Assembly (NCBI GenBank): GCA_020638795.1
Contig: JACKHW010000004.1
Span: forward strand, 434,001-498,000
Source of the DNA: Planctomycetota bacterium
Lineage (GTDB): Bacteria > Planctomycetota > UBA1135 > GCA-002748355
Reading direction: 5' to 3'
DNA: 64,000 nt
Position numbers and translations under genes: made by a program. The notes below the pieces were generated by a model. It ran no database searches. It was not told the DNA's origin and saw only the letters and a list, made by a program, of their open reading frames with translations. This document shows positions 17,203 to 27,287 of this stretch, in pieces. The first letter of the stretch is position 1. Each line of letters opens with the position of its first letter.

Positions 17203-20201
17203 TGACGCCAGTAGTGGGACAGCGTCGCGACTCCTGGGACCTCGATCGTCTTGACGAGGTTGCCCGTGTCGATCTCGAACGCGTCGACCGTGCCCGAGTC
17301 TCCACACGCCACGAAGAGCAGGCGCGGGAAAGCTGCCGTGGCCCCACCCTTGAGCATGCCCTTGCCGGAATGCGGCGCGTAACGCAGGTTGCTGATCTGA
17401 TTGCTCACGAGGTCCGCGGCAGCGCCGAAGTTGTAGCAGTCGTCGACAGCAAGATCGACCGGCGTGTTGCCGGACAAGCGCGCTTGTCGCGCCGTGCCAC
17501 CGATGCTCCCGTTGACGGTCCATTCCCGCTGACGGAACGTCGGCGGCAGGATGAACCCACCGGAGTTCGGACTGATCGGCAAGACACCGATGAAGCTCGA
17601 CGTGAGCTCGAGGTGCGAAATCTGACCGAGCCCGGACGAATCCGAATGTGCGACCCAGATCGCCGAGTTCAAGCTCTTGATGTCGGGCATCAGCTTGCGC
17701 GCTCGTCGGAACGACGCGCCTTCCGGAATCCCCACGACGTTGTCGTATCCGATCCCGTTCACGCCGTCGGGTCCAGACTCGAAGATCGCGACCGAGCCGT
17801 TGGCGTTGAGGATGTAGGCGAAGTAGATGCCCGTCTGCCAACCGAAGCCCGACTGGCGCGGCGTCACGCAGATGTCGACGGGGTTGTTGATGAACCCGCT
17901 CACGCTCTTGCGCTGCTTGAGGTCACCACCACCGATGATCGTGATCGAGTTCTCCGCCACGTTGAGGACGAGAAGCTCTTCGCCTTCGGGCTGCCACGCC
18001 ATCGGACCGGGACCTTCGCCGACCTTCGTTTCGGCAATGATCGTATTGAAGGTTTGCGACGCGGGGTCCGTGTCGACGAACGTCACGGTGTTGGAGCTGA
18101 AGTTCGACACGGCGAGCCGGGTGAGGTTCGGCGACATCGCGATCTCGACCGGATCGGAGAATCGCAACGTTTCGAGCACCGTCATGCGGTTGCTGTTGAC
18201 GCACAGGACCTGCTTCTTCTCGCGATCGAGCACATAGAGGAAGTGTCCGATCTGTTGACGCGACTGGTAGAGGCAGAAGGGCGTCGGCGGCTGCGGTGTC
18301 GGCGGCGGCGGTTGGGGACCGAAGAAGATCCCCGTCTCGATCCCACCGTAGATGCCGAGCTTCGTCGGGTCCGTCGAGAACGGATCCCCGTTGACGAGCA
18401 GGTTGTGCGGCGTGTTCCGGCACGGGCCAACCGGCGGATGGAACGTCAGCACGACGCCGGGTGGCACGCCAGGCTGCGCCGTCGAGGTCTGCGTCGACGG
18501 CTCTTCGCCGAAGATGCCCTGCGCTGCGTTCTGCACCGGATACACGAGGCGTGGAGGGTTCGGATGCGGCGCGATGCTGATCGAGTTGCCCCACGCGTTC
18601 TGGTTGGTGCCGGTCGTCGGGTTGACCTGATTCGCGCGCGTCGTGTTCGGGTTGATGTTCTCGTTGTTGTAGATCTTGTCGAGCGGTTGCCCGATGTGGA
18701 TCTCGTCGACGCCACTGACAATCGAGTCGTCGATCAGACGAGAACTCAGGTTGGTGTCGCGAACGAGTGTGAGGAACCCCTCCCCGCCCGCATCGAGATT
18801 CGTACGACCCGGACGCAACGGCGGATACACGTTGTCGTTCGCGCGCAGGTTCGGGTTGTTCTTCCAGTTCGACGGATACGTGTCCCCGATATCCCCGGTG
18901 CCCTGACCGAAGCCGTTCAAGTCGATGACGCTGAGGCTCGCATTGGTGCCGCGGCGACCGACGTAGATCGCTTCCGGTGCGACCGGGGCATTGATGATCC
19001 CCGGGCCCTTGCCGGTGCGGAACGTCGTCGTGAGCGGTGACGCGAGCGCGACACCGGGAAGGCTATTGATCGAGTTGTTGACGCCGAACTGAACGTTCGC
19101 GTCGCCGGGAAGCGCATAGGACGGACGCACGGTGTACGTCATGAAGTCCGACATGCTGAGTGGATCGGCGTAGTACCCGACCGGGAAGGTCACGTCGGCG
19201 ATCGTGACGTTGAGGATCAGGCCACGAAGCGCGGGAGTCAGCAGCGACGCGTTGAAGAACTCACCGACGTCGCGCGGCTGGACTGGCTTCGAGAACGTGA
19301 TGCGGATCGTCGTCGTCGGATCGACGCCGAGTTGTCCGTTGCCAGGCTCGATCGCGGGACTCGTCGTGTAACCGAGCACGCGTGGAGGCACCGAGTCGGT
19401 GCCGACCGTCGTCGCCGTTCCGACCTCCTCGCGCACGATCTTGCCGCGCAAGTCACGAACCGCCGACGTGACGCGTAGACGAATGACCTTGCCCGCCGGG
19501 AAGGTCTCGAAGGTCGTGAGCACATTGTCGGCATCGGGCACGAAGACGAAGCTCTTCGGCGTCACGAGATCCTCATCCCCGGTGAATCCGAGCGGGAAGC
19601 CGTTGCCGCGCGAATCGACGATCGACACGTTGCCGTCCTTGTCAGCGGCCACGACCTTCGTCAACTTGAGGTCGAGCTGCGGCGTCGACGGATCGTCGAG
19701 GAACGCGTATCCCCCGACGTAGGCGCGCCCCTTGACGAACTTCTGCTCTTCGGTCGCGGGATCGTACTGAAGGATCGAGACCGCACCGGTGAGTCCCGAG
19801 TTCTGTTGATCGGCGACGAGCGACGAGAGTACGGTCTCGACGTCCAACTCGTGCGAAAACTTGACCAGCAGGTACTGATTGCCCGGATTGCCACCCGGCA
19901 ACTGTGCGGTCGTACCGAAGACGGCAGGAGGCAGCACACCATTGGTCGACGTCATGTTGGCCTCGAGGACGGCCTTGTCGGTGACGTCGACCGTCTTCGT
20001 ACCGGGCACGCCGAATGCGTCGAGTTCGGTGATGCGGTACGGGAAGACCTGACCGAACCCGTTCGTGACGACCTGGACCTGGAACGGTCCCGGGTTGTTC
20101 GGATCCCCCTTGGTGCCCCCACCACAAGCGGCGAGCACGAACGGAATCGTGGCGACAGCCGCGCCGAACAGGCGACGCGTTCGATTGTGTTGCACGTTCA
20201 T
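17199..20201 (-). CDS. Large lipoprotein with Ig-like and beta-propeller regions (copy B)
   Basis: A 1000-residue lipoprotein: the signal sequence ends in the lipobox VLAACGGG (Cys at about residue 26). Next is a domain with TAQLPGGNPGNQYLLVKFSHELD, then a Big_5/SbsA-like Ig region (GVDPTTTIRITFSKPVQPRDVGEFF). The C-terminal third is a YVTN/YncE-type propeller (DREKKQVLCVNSNRMTVL, MSPNLTRLAVSNFSSNTV, AWQPEGEELLVLNVAENS). It is a clear paralogue of the gene immediately upstream, collinear over its whole length. The stop overlaps the GTG of the zinc peptidase gene by 4 nt. Likely anchored in the outer membrane or periplasm; function unknown. Long Pro-rich stretch GPQPPPPTPQPPTP around the middle is a linker. 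Confidence 0.85.
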   Translation of the reverse strand: MNVQHNRTRRLFGAAVATIPFVLAACGGGTKGDPNNPGPFQVQVVTNGFGQVFPYRITELDAFGVPGTKTVDVTDKAVLEANMTSTNGVLPPAVFGTTAQLPGGNPGNQYLLVKFSHELDVETVLSSLVADQQNSGLTGAVSILQYDPATEEQKFVKGRAYVGGYAFLDDPSTPQLDLKLTKVVAADKDGNVSIVDSRGNGFPLGFTGDEDLVTPKSFVFVPDADNVLTTFETFPAGKVIRLRVTSAVRDLRGKIVREEVGTATTVGTDSVPPRVLGYTTSPAIEPGNGQLGVDPTTTIRITFSKPVQPRDVGEFFNASLLTPALRGLILNVTIADVTFPVGYYADPLSMSDFMTYTVRPSYALPGDANVQFGVNNSINSLPGVALASPLTTTFRTGKGPGIINAPVAPEAIYVGRRGTNASLSVIDLNGFGQGTGDIGDTYPSNWKNNPNLRANDNVYPPLRPGRTNLDAGGEGFLTLVRDTNLSSRLIDDSIVSGVDEIHIGQPLDKIYNNENINPNTTRANQVNPTTGTNQNAWGNSISIAPHPNPPRLVYPVQNAAQGIFGEEPSTQTSTAQPGVPPGVVLTFHPPVGPCRNTPHNLLVNGDPFSTDPTKLGIYGGIETGIFFGPQPPPPTPQPPTPFCLYQSRQQIGHFLYVLDREKKQVLCVNSNRMTVLETLRFSDPVEIAMSPNLTRLAVSNFSSNTVTFVDTDPASQTFNTIIAETKVGEGPGPMAWQPEGEELLVLNVAENSITIIGGGDLKQRKSVSGFINNPVDICVTPRQSGFGWQTGIYFAYILNANGSVAIFESGPDGVNGIGYDNVVGIPEGASFRRARKLMPDIKSLNSAIWVAHSDSSGLGQISHLELTSSFIGVLPISPNSGGFILPPTFRQREWTVNGSIGGTARQARLSGNTPVDLAVDDCYNFGAAADLVSNQISNLRYAPHSGKGMLKGGATAAFPRLLFVACGDSGTVDAFEIDTGNLVKTIEVPGVATLSHYWRQ

Positions 20202-20220
20202 GATGTCGTTCCCCTCTCGC

Positions 20221-23200
20221 TCACATCTTCCAGTAGGAGGAAACCGTCGCGATGCCCGGCACCGGGATGCGGGAGATCACGCGTCCCGAATCGAGCTCGA
20301 GCACGTCGAGGAATCCCGTGTCTTGCAACGCGACGAAGATGTATCGCGACGTGACCGAGATCACGGGCTGGCCGTTCGCCGGGTTGATACGGATGTGGCC
20401 CTTCCCCGAGTGGTCGGCATAGATCAGGTTGGAGTTCTGATTGCTGACGATCTCGGGCCAGGTGCCGACGTTCTGCATCTCGTCGAGTGCGAAGTCGACC
20501 GGGGCATCCCCGGACAGCCGGTCCCGAATGGTCGTGGTCGGCGAATCGCCGCCAAGACGACCCGTCACCGTCCATTCGCGCTGACGGAACGTCGGCGGAA
20601 GGATGAAGCCGCCCGAGTTCGGGCTGATTGGCAGTGCCCCGACCGTGCTCGAAGTGAGTTCGAGGTGCGAGATCTGTCCGAGCCCCTTGTCGTCCTTGTG
20701 GGCGACGTAGACTGCCGAGTTGAAGCTCGCGATATCGGGCTGCATCGTCGTCGCGCGTGGGAACGTCGATTGCGGCACGCCGACCATGTCGTCGAACCCG
20801 ATGCCGTTCACGCCGTTCGGACCCGACTCGAAGATGGCGACCGTGCCATTCGAGTTGAGCACGTAGGCGAAGTAGATCCCGGTCGACCATCCAGTCGCGA
20901 CCTGACGCGAGGTGACCACGACGTCGATCGGGCGATTGAGTAGACCGCCGACGGTCTTGCGCAAGCCACCGTCGGAACCGCGCAGGATCGCGAGCGAGTT
21001 GCCGAGCGTGCAGGCGACGAGGAGGTCTTCACCCTCGGGTTGCCACGCCATCGCCGAAGGACCGCGATCCACGGGTGTTGTCGTCACGACCGTGTGGAAC
21101 GTCGGCGATGCCGGGTCGATGTCGATCAGACTGATCGTACCCGAAGAATAGTTCGACACCGCGAGTCGCTTGAGGTTCGGCGAAACCGCCATCGCATACG
21201 GGTCGGGCAAGCGCAGCGTGTCGAGCACCGTCATGCGGTTGGAGTTGAGCACGAGGACCTGTTTCTTCTCGCGATCGAGCGCATAGGTGAAGTGTCCGAT
21301 CTGCTGACGCGAGTAATACGGGCAGTAGCCGACCGGAGGCTGCGGCGACCCCGGACTCGGGTTCGGGCCGTAGAAGAAGCCCGGGAACGACGTCCAAAGA
21401 ACGCCGATCGCACCCTGGTTCTGCGAGAACGGGTTCCCGATCACGAGCTTGTTCTGCGCCGAGGTCGTGACGCAGGGCGGCACAGCGACACCTGTCGAGC
21501 CCGTGCTCGTCGTCGGTTCGATGCCCCAGATGCCGCGCGACGGGTTCGGTGGCGGGAACGCGAATTTCGGCGGGTTGGGAATCGGCGGCGCCGTGATGCT
21601 GTTGCCCCACGCCTTCTGGGTCGATCCCGTCAGCGGGTTGGTCTGGCTCTGACGGCCCGCGTGCACGTTGATGTTCTCGTTGTTGAAGACCTTGTCGAGC
21701 GGTTGCCCGAGCTGAACGTCCGCGACCCGCGAAACGGTCCGCTCGTCCACGAGCAGCGTGGACAGACGCGAATCGAGTGTCAGCGTCAGCGCCCCGAGGC
21801 TACCGGCGTCGAGATTGGTCGACCCGGGACCGAGCGGCGGGAAGACCCCGGGCTGCCCGAGGTTGGGATTGCGCTTGAACCCGAGGTTGTAATTCGTGTC
21901 GCTGTACTTCGCGAAATCGCCGGTGCCCTGACCGAAACCATTGAGGTCGAGAACCGAGATCCCAGGCGACGAGCCACCGCGACCGACGTAGATCGCCTCG
22001 GGGGCGACCGGAGCATTGACGAGACCCGGACCTTCGCCCGTCGTGAACGACGTCTGCACACGGGTGCCGACCTTGACGTTGGCAAGTCCGGTAATCGTCG
22101 GATTGACAGTGACCGTGACGCTCTGGTTGCCCTGGAAGGTGTACGAAGGCCGCACAATGTAATTGCAGAAGTCGCCAGCCGTGCGCGGATCGGCGTAGTA
22201 ACTGACCTTGACGGTCGAACTCGCGATCTGCACATCGATCCCGATGCCACGGAGGTCGGGCGTCAGGTCGGTCGTGTCGAAGAGCTGCCCCACGTCGCGC
22301 GGCTGCACGGGCTTGCTGAAGTTGAGCTCGATGTAGGTCGTCGGATCGACTCCGACTGCGCCATTGCCCGGGGAGATCGAAAGGTTGCCGGTCGTGTAGC
22401 CGAGGATCTCGGGTGCGATCGTGTCCGGACCGACGACGGTCCCGGTGCAGATCTCTTCGACGAGCGACTTCTTGCGATAGTCGCGCACGGCGTTCGTCGC
22501 GATCACGCGAATCACCTTGCCCGTCGGGAAGGTTTCATAGCTCGTCAGCCCCGCCGTCGCATCGGGAACGAAGACGAAGCTGTTGGCCGCAACCAGGTCT
22601 TCGTCATGCGTGAATCCGAGCGGAAAGCCGTTCGCGCGCGAGTCGACCACCGTGACGTTCCCGTCCTTGTCCGCTTCGACGGCCTTCGTGAGCTTGAGGT
22701 CGAGGTTCGGCGTCGACGGATCGTCGTAATAGGTGTAGCCACCGACGAACGCACGACCCGTGACGTAGCGCTGTGTCTCGGTCAACGGGTCGTACTCGAG
22801 GACCTGGATCGATCCGACGAGTCCGGAGTTGCCTTGATTGGCGGGCAGATCGCTGAGGATCGACGTCGCGTCGAGATCGTGCGTGAAGCGCAGCAACAAG
22901 TATTGATTGCCGGGATTCCCGCCAGGCAACTGGGCCGTCGTGGGCCAGGTCGCGACCGGCAGCACGCTGTTCTTCGCCGTCGAGTTGTCTCGGAAATCCT
23001 TGATTTCGAGGATGTCGAGAATCTCGTTGGTCGGATCACCCCTGTCGTCGGCGACCGCGATTCGGTACGGATAGATCTGCCCGACGCCAGTCGTCGCGAG
23101 CGCGAGCCGGAAGGCCCCACGGTTGTCGGGATCCCCGGCCTGGCCGCCACCGCAGCTCACGAGCGTGAGCGGTACGAGACCAGCGACGAAGATCGAGAGC

Positions 23201-23250
23201 GAAGCCAGCGTGGAAGGACGTCCAAGGGCTGATCGCAAGGCTCGAAACAT
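20221..23250 (-). CDS. Large lipoprotein with Ig-like and beta-propeller regions (copy A)
   Basis: A 1009-residue lipoprotein and the tandem paralogue of the next gene. The ATG at 23250 is chosen because AAGGA stands 8 nt before it and it begins a lipoprotein signal ending in LTLVSCGGG. The domain order is the same as in copy B: a shared N-terminal domain with AQLPGGNPGNQYLLLRF, an Ig-like region (GVDPTTYIELNFSKPVQPRDVG) and a C-terminal propeller (DREKKQVLVLNSNRMTVL, VSPNLKRLAVSNYSSGTI). Both copies also share GQPLDKVFNNENIN-like blocks and YCPYYSRQQIGHF-like blocks. The gene is separated from copy B by 19 nt and heads the long minus-strand run that continues to mutL. Function unknown. Confidence 0.87.
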   Translation of the reverse strand: MFRALRSALGRPSTLASLSIFVAGLVPLTLVSCGGGQAGDPDNRGAFRLALATTGVGQIYPYRIAVADDRGDPTNEILDILEIKDFRDNSTAKNSVLPVATWPTTAQLPGGNPGNQYLLLRFTHDLDATSILSDLPANQGNSGLVGSIQVLEYDPLTETQRYVTGRAFVGGYTYYDDPSTPNLDLKLTKAVEADKDGNVTVVDSRANGFPLGFTHDEDLVAANSFVFVPDATAGLTSYETFPTGKVIRVIATNAVRDYRKKSLVEEICTGTVVGPDTIAPEILGYTTGNLSISPGNGAVGVDPTTYIELNFSKPVQPRDVGQLFDTTDLTPDLRGIGIDVQIASSTVKVSYYADPRTAGDFCNYIVRPSYTFQGNQSVTVTVNPTITGLANVKVGTRVQTSFTTGEGPGLVNAPVAPEAIYVGRGGSSPGISVLDLNGFGQGTGDFAKYSDTNYNLGFKRNPNLGQPGVFPPLGPGSTNLDAGSLGALTLTLDSRLSTLLVDERTVSRVADVQLGQPLDKVFNNENINVHAGRQSQTNPLTGSTQKAWGNSITAPPIPNPPKFAFPPPNPSRGIWGIEPTTSTGSTGVAVPPCVTTSAQNKLVIGNPFSQNQGAIGVLWTSFPGFFYGPNPSPGSPQPPVGYCPYYSRQQIGHFTYALDREKKQVLVLNSNRMTVLDTLRLPDPYAMAVSPNLKRLAVSNYSSGTISLIDIDPASPTFHTVVTTTPVDRGPSAMAWQPEGEDLLVACTLGNSLAILRGSDGGLRKTVGGLLNRPIDVVVTSRQVATGWSTGIYFAYVLNSNGTVAIFESGPNGVNGIGFDDMVGVPQSTFPRATTMQPDIASFNSAVYVAHKDDKGLGQISHLELTSSTVGALPISPNSGGFILPPTFRQREWTVTGRLGGDSPTTTIRDRLSGDAPVDFALDEMQNVGTWPEIVSNQNSNLIYADHSGKGHIRINPANGQPVISVTSRYIFVALQDTGFLDVLELDSGRVISRIPVPGIATVSSYWKM

Positions 23251-23812
23251 GAAACGCGTCCTTATGTGCAACGGATTCGAAGGGGATACGGGCAGCAGAG
23301 CTTCGCTCCGACACGGCGCCGCTCCGGGGGGCTGATCCAGCGAGGCGCCAATCCTACGGGAGGGACGTCCCCGACGGAAACAGATCGAAGCAGAGCTTTT
23401 TCTCCGGAACTGCCGCACGGATGCCGACTTCGGAGGTAGGTAGAACGGACAAGGACCGGTGGACCGTCGAGGGCTTCGGGTCGACCCGGACCGACACCAA
23501 TGGACTGCAAGTCGCGTTCCGAGCGTGAGTCCGCGCGTGCACCGCGCAAGGCAACACGCGACGAACGCTCGGGACCTACCCCCTAGACCTCGACGGTACA
23601 AGAGTTTACGACGCACGATGCGTCGAGGCGGGTCGAGTTCGATTGACGGACTCGTCCTCGGGGAGCCCGTTCGCCCCCTCGTGCGCGAGCGACCCTTCCC
23701 ATCCGAGCGAGCGATGCCGCACGCGGGCTCGGTCGACGACGTCGAAGTCGGTGTCGACCCGGGGTTGCCGCGGCGCTGGCGACGCGACCCATCTCGCTCT
23801 ACAACCCGATGC
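23251..23812. other. Divergent intergenic region, 562 bp
   Basis: This region lies between the lipoprotein run (minus) and ruvB (plus), so promoters for both directions should be here. The open frames in it are low-complexity Arg/Pro/Ser translations without any family resemblance. A short palindrome GGGACGTCCC occurs near 23361. I see no convincing promoter hexamers, RNA gene or repeat. The ruvB frame is open back to 23459, so an upstream ruvB start cannot be excluded, but the extra residues look non-coding. Confidence 0.6.
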
Positions 23813-24877
23813 ATGGAAGCGAGGGAGTGGACGGGGTCAGCGGCCAAGAACGACGGCGAGCGCGAGTTCGACCGTGCGCTCAGGCCTCGGCGGCTCGCCG
23901 AGTTCGTCGGGCAAGCGCGCTTGCGCGAGAACCTCGCGATCGCGATCGGCGCGGCACGCTCGCGGGACGAGCCTCTCGACCACCTGCTCTTCTGTGGCCC
24001 ACCCGGCCTCGGGAAGACGACCCTCGCGTTCTTGATCGCCGCCGAGATGGGAAGCGAGATCGTCGTGAGTTCGGGTCCCGCACTCGCGTCTCCGAAGGAC
24101 CTCGCCGGCACGCTGTCGCGACTCGAGCGCGGGGACGTGCTCTTCCTCGACGAGATCCATCGACTACCGCGGGCCGTCGAGGAGTTCCTCTACTCGGCGA
24201 TGGAAGATCAAGCGATCGACATCACGCTCGACCAAGGTCCGGCAGCTCGCACGCTGCGCATCCACCTCGCGCCGTTCACGTTGATCGGCGCGACGACACG
24301 CGAGGGTCTTCTCGCGGCGCCGTTCCGGAGTCGTTTCGGCATCGTCGAACGCCTGCTGCCCTATCCCGTCGAAGAACTCGTCGCGATCCTCGAACGCGCC
24401 GCGACGTTGCTCGGGTTCCCGATCGAGACGGACGCCGCCGGTGAGATCGCGCGCCGTTCGCGCGGCGTACCGCGTATCGCGCTGCGCCTGCAACGTCGCG
24501 TGCGTGATCTCGCCCAGGTCCGCGAACTCGAGGCGATCGATCTCGAGATCGCGAGGGAAGGTCTCGAACGGCTCGGCGTCGACGCTCTCGGTCTCGAGGA
24601 CGTCGATCGCGCCATCCTCGAAGCACTCGTCGACCGCAATGGCGAACCCGTCGGCATCAAGACCTTGGCCGCGTGCATCGGCGAAGAAGAGGACACTCTC
24701 GAGAGCGTGTTCGAACCCTACCTGATGCAACTCGGTTTCCTTTCCCGAACGCCACGCGGCCGCGTCGCGACGATTCGCGCCTGGCAACACCTAGGGCGCA
24801 CACCACCCGCAACGCTCGCGCGGGACGCAGGCGAAGCGGGCGCGGTCCAACGCAGGCTGCCGTTCGAGAACGAATGA
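23813..24877 (+). CDS. ruvB: Holliday junction DNA helicase RuvB
   Basis: A 354-residue RuvB, the hexameric AAA+ motor that drives Holliday-junction branch migration with RuvA. Visible are RALRPRRLAEFVGQ at the N terminus, Walker A GPPGLGKTT (62-70), Walker B LFLDEIHR (110-117), the YSAMEDQAIDI block, sensor I IGATTREG and the arginine-finger region APFRSRFGI, then the C-terminal winged-helix part with KTLAACIGEEEDTLESVFEPYL. The ATG at 23813 gives the family's usual N terminus but has no obvious Shine-Dalgarno; ATGs further upstream are in frame. ruvA and ruvC are not adjacent. Its stop overlaps the next gene's start (ATGA). Confidence 0.95.
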   Translation: MEAREWTGSAAKNDGEREFDRALRPRRLAEFVGQARLRENLAIAIGAARSRDEPLDHLLFCGPPGLGKTTLAFLIAAEMGSEIVVSSGPALASPKDLAGTLSRLERGDVLFLDEIHRLPRAVEEFLYSAMEDQAIDITLDQGPAARTLRIHLAPFTLIGATTREGLLAAPFRSRFGIVERLLPYPVEELVAILERAATLLGFPIETDAAGEIARRSRGVPRIALRLQRRVRDLAQVRELEAIDLEIAREGLERLGVDALGLEDVDRAILEALVDRNGEPVGIKTLAACIGEEEDTLESVFEPYLMQLGFLSRTPRGRVATIRAWQHLGRTPPATLARDAGEAGAVQRRLPFENE

Positions 24878-26112
24878 GTCCCAACATCCTCGGTTGGCAG
24901 CTCCCGTCGCTGCCGAAGTCACGCGGCAAACGCGTGCTCGTGTTCGCGGGATTCGTGCTCGTCCTCGTCGTGCTCTCGCGCTGTGCGTTCCGTGGCGCCC
25001 CGACCGCGGCTGCAACGAGCGAGGAGATCCGCGTCCTGATCGCGGCGCCCGAGAACTCGATCCGCATTCGCGCGCAGGATCTTCGATGTCCACGCATCGG
25101 CGACCTGGGGCTCGTCCACGCGATCGAAGTCCGCACCCAAGCCAAGGGGCTCCTCGTCATTCCACTCCGAGAGGAACGGCAGAGCGACGCGATGTCGGAG
25201 CCGGCCTTCGTGTTGGATGACGGAAACGTCGACATTACCTGGCTCGGTCCGGCAACGTGGACGACGGGAGCCGCAAGCAACGCGAACAGCTCGCGGCAGC
25301 ACTTCGGACGGCTCACGGTGCATGCCGCCGATGACGGATCGCTGCGGTGTGTCTTGCACGCGCCGCTCGAGCTTTATGTCACTGGCGTCATCGCTGCGGA
25401 GATGGGTACGTCGTTTCCTCCTGCCGCACTCGCCGCACAGGCGATCGCGGCGCGCGGCTTCGCGCTGACCGCGCGCGCGCGGCGAAAGGACAGTCAAGAC
25501 TTCGACGTCTTCGATGACGAACGTGATCAGGTCTACCGCGGGGTCGATGCCGCCCCCTCGCTGATCGAAGCCGTGCGTGCGACGACCGATCTGGTCCTCG
25601 CGTACGATGGCACCTTGCTGCGAAGTTACTACGCATCGACGTGCGGTGGGCGCACCCGCGACGGGTACGCGTTCTTCCGTGATGTTCCGCGCGAGCCGTT
25701 TCGCGGCGTCGTGTGCGAAGCGTGCAGCGACTCGCCCCTCTATCGATGGAGCCGCAAGATCGAACGTGGCGCGTTCACCCAACTCGGTTGTGGTCGCTCG
25801 GGTTCGCTCAGCTTCGAGCTCTTCGCGGACGACGACCGCGGCGACCTCGAGAAGGTGCGTATCACGGGTCCGCACGGAGCAGTGATCGCGCCCGCCTCTT
25901 CCCTGTCGCGGCTGCGTCCCCTTCCGAGTCGATGGATCGACTCGATCCGGGATCGCGGCGACGACGTCGAAGTACGCGGACGCGGTTTCGGACACGGGGT
26001 CGGGCTGTGTCAGTACGGAGCGCGCGGCTACGCGCGTGCGGGTTGGTCCTGCACGGCGATCCTGCAGCACTACTTCCCGGGCGCGTCGATCACGCACCTG
26101 CGCGACCTCTGA
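24874..26112 (+). CDS. SpoIID/LytB-domain protein
   Basis: A 412-residue protein with one N-terminal membrane segment (VLVFAGFVLVLVVLS) followed by an extracytoplasmic region and a SpoIID domain. Diagnostic blocks are PLELYVTGVIAAEMG, AALAAQAIAARGFAL, the STCGGRTRDG loop and the C-terminal GRGFGHGVGLCQYGARG. SpoIID proteins are lytic transglycosylases that cut denuded peptidoglycan in Bacillus sporulation; homologues are widespread in non-sporulating bacteria and presumably remodel the wall. The ATG overlaps the ruvB stop by 4 nt, and tgt follows after 14 nt, so the three are probably co-transcribed. Confidence 0.9.
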   Translation: MSPNILGWQLPSLPKSRGKRVLVFAGFVLVLVVLSRCAFRGAPTAAATSEEIRVLIAAPENSIRIRAQDLRCPRIGDLGLVHAIEVRTQAKGLLVIPLREERQSDAMSEPAFVLDDGNVDITWLGPATWTTGAASNANSSRQHFGRLTVHAADDGSLRCVLHAPLELYVTGVIAAEMGTSFPPAALAAQAIAARGFALTARARRKDSQDFDVFDDERDQVYRGVDAAPSLIEAVRATTDLVLAYDGTLLRSYYASTCGGRTRDGYAFFRDVPREPFRGVVCEACSDSPLYRWSRKIERGAFTQLGCGRSGSLSFELFADDDRGDLEKVRITGPHGAVIAPASSLSRLRPLPSRWIDSIRDRGDDVEVRGRGFGHGVGLCQYGARGYARAGWSCTAILQHYFPGASITHLRDL

Positions 26113-26126
26113 TCGCGACGACATCC

Positions 26127-27287
26127 ATGAACGAACCGTTCCAACTGATCAGGTCCAGCACGATCGACGCGCCACGCCGTGGTCGATTCACGACTCCGCA
26201 CGGCTCGTTCGAGACTCCGTGCTTCGCGCCGTGTGCCACCGTCGGTGCCCTCAAGGGGCTTCTTCCTGAACAAGCGCGATCGGCCGGCGTCGAACTCGTT
26301 CTCGGAAACACGTACCACCTCGCGCTTCGCCCCGGAGCCGAACTCATCGCCGCTGCGGGCGGCTTGCATCGCTTCATGGGCTGGGATGGGCCGATCTTGA
26401 CCGACTCGGGTGGCTACCAAGTCTTCTCGCTCGCGGGGAAACGTCGCGTCTCGGACGACGGCGTCGTGTTCGCGGGAACCGACGCGGGCGCCGCGCTCGA
26501 ACTCACGCCGCGCGAAGCGCTGCGTATCCAGAGCTTGCTCGGTTCGGACATCGCGATGGTGCTCGACGAGTGTCCGCCGGCCGGTGCGACGGGCCCCGAA
26601 CTCGCGGACGCCTGTCGCCGCACGGTCCTCTGGGCCGAACGCGCACGTGCGCGTCACGACGAACGTGGCGGTCTCGCCGCGTCGGGGCAAGCACTCTTCG
26701 GCATCGTGCAAGGCGGCTGGGACGTCACCAAGCGGAGTGAGGTCGCGGACGCACTCGTCGAAATGGATTTCGACGGCTACGCGGTCGGTGGGGTCTCGGT
26801 CGGCGAGACCAAAGAACAGATGGACATCGCGATCGAGGCATCCACGCCACGATTGCCCGAAGCGAAGATTCGCTACCTCATGGGCGTCGGCGAACCCGAC
26901 GACCTGTTCGAAGGCGTGATGCGCGGCATCGACATGTTCGACTGCGTGACGCCGACCCGTCACGGACGCAACAATCGCGTCTACGTGCGCAGCGGGTTCT
27001 TCAACATGCGGAACGCGACGTTCCGCGAGGACTTCCGGCCGATCGACGAGACCTGCGGCTGCCCATGCTGTTCGCGCTACACCCGCGCCTACGTGCGCCA
27101 TCTCGCGCTCGCCCGCGAAATGAACGCCGCGATCCTCCAATCGCTACACAACCTGTGGTTCCTCGAAAACCTCGTCCAAGGGCTGGGTACGCGCATCGAA
27201 GCCGGCGACGACGAATGCGCGCTGCGAGCGTGGTTTGCCTCGGAGTATCCCGGCTTCGCACAGCGCCCGCGCGCAAATGGCCGATGA
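26127..27287 (+). CDS. tgt: tRNA-guanine transglycosylase
   Basis: A 386-residue Tgt, which exchanges G34 of tRNAs with GUN anticodons for preQ1 on the way to queuosine. The general acid/base Asp is in ILTDSGGYQVFSL (about 93), the substrate-binding blocks VLDECPPAG and ALFGIVQGG, the GVGEPDDL block, the nucleophile Asp in FDCVTPTRHGRN, and the zinc site CGCPCCSRYTRAYVRHL (three Cys and His) are all present. Length is normal. The 3' end overlaps the next gene by 11 nt. No other queuosine genes are in the window. Confidence 0.97.
   Translation: MNEPFQLIRSSTIDAPRRGRFTTPHGSFETPCFAPCATVGALKGLLPEQARSAGVELVLGNTYHLALRPGAELIAAAGGLHRFMGWDGPILTDSGGYQVFSLAGKRRVSDDGVVFAGTDAGAALELTPREALRIQSLLGSDIAMVLDECPPAGATGPELADACRRTVLWAERARARHDERGGLAASGQALFGIVQGGWDVTKRSEVADALVEMDFDGYAVGGVSVGETKEQMDIAIEASTPRLPEAKIRYLMGVGEPDDLFEGVMRGIDMFDCVTPTRHGRNNRVYVRSGFFNMRNATFREDFRPIDETCGCPCCSRYTRAYVRHLALAREMNAAILQSLHNLWFLENLVQGLGTRIEAGDDECALRAWFASEYPGFAQRPRANGR

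Noticed and set aside
16737..19040. A 767-codon plus-strand frame opposite the metallopeptidase and lipoprotein
   Set aside because: It crosses two real genes and is low-complexity Arg/Asp/Val; antisense shadow.
23251..23812. An upstream extension of RuvB or a small gene in the divergent intergenic region
   Set aside because: The in-frame extension is Arg/Pro/Ser-rich without resemblance to RuvB N termini, and no Shine-Dalgarno supports another gene.
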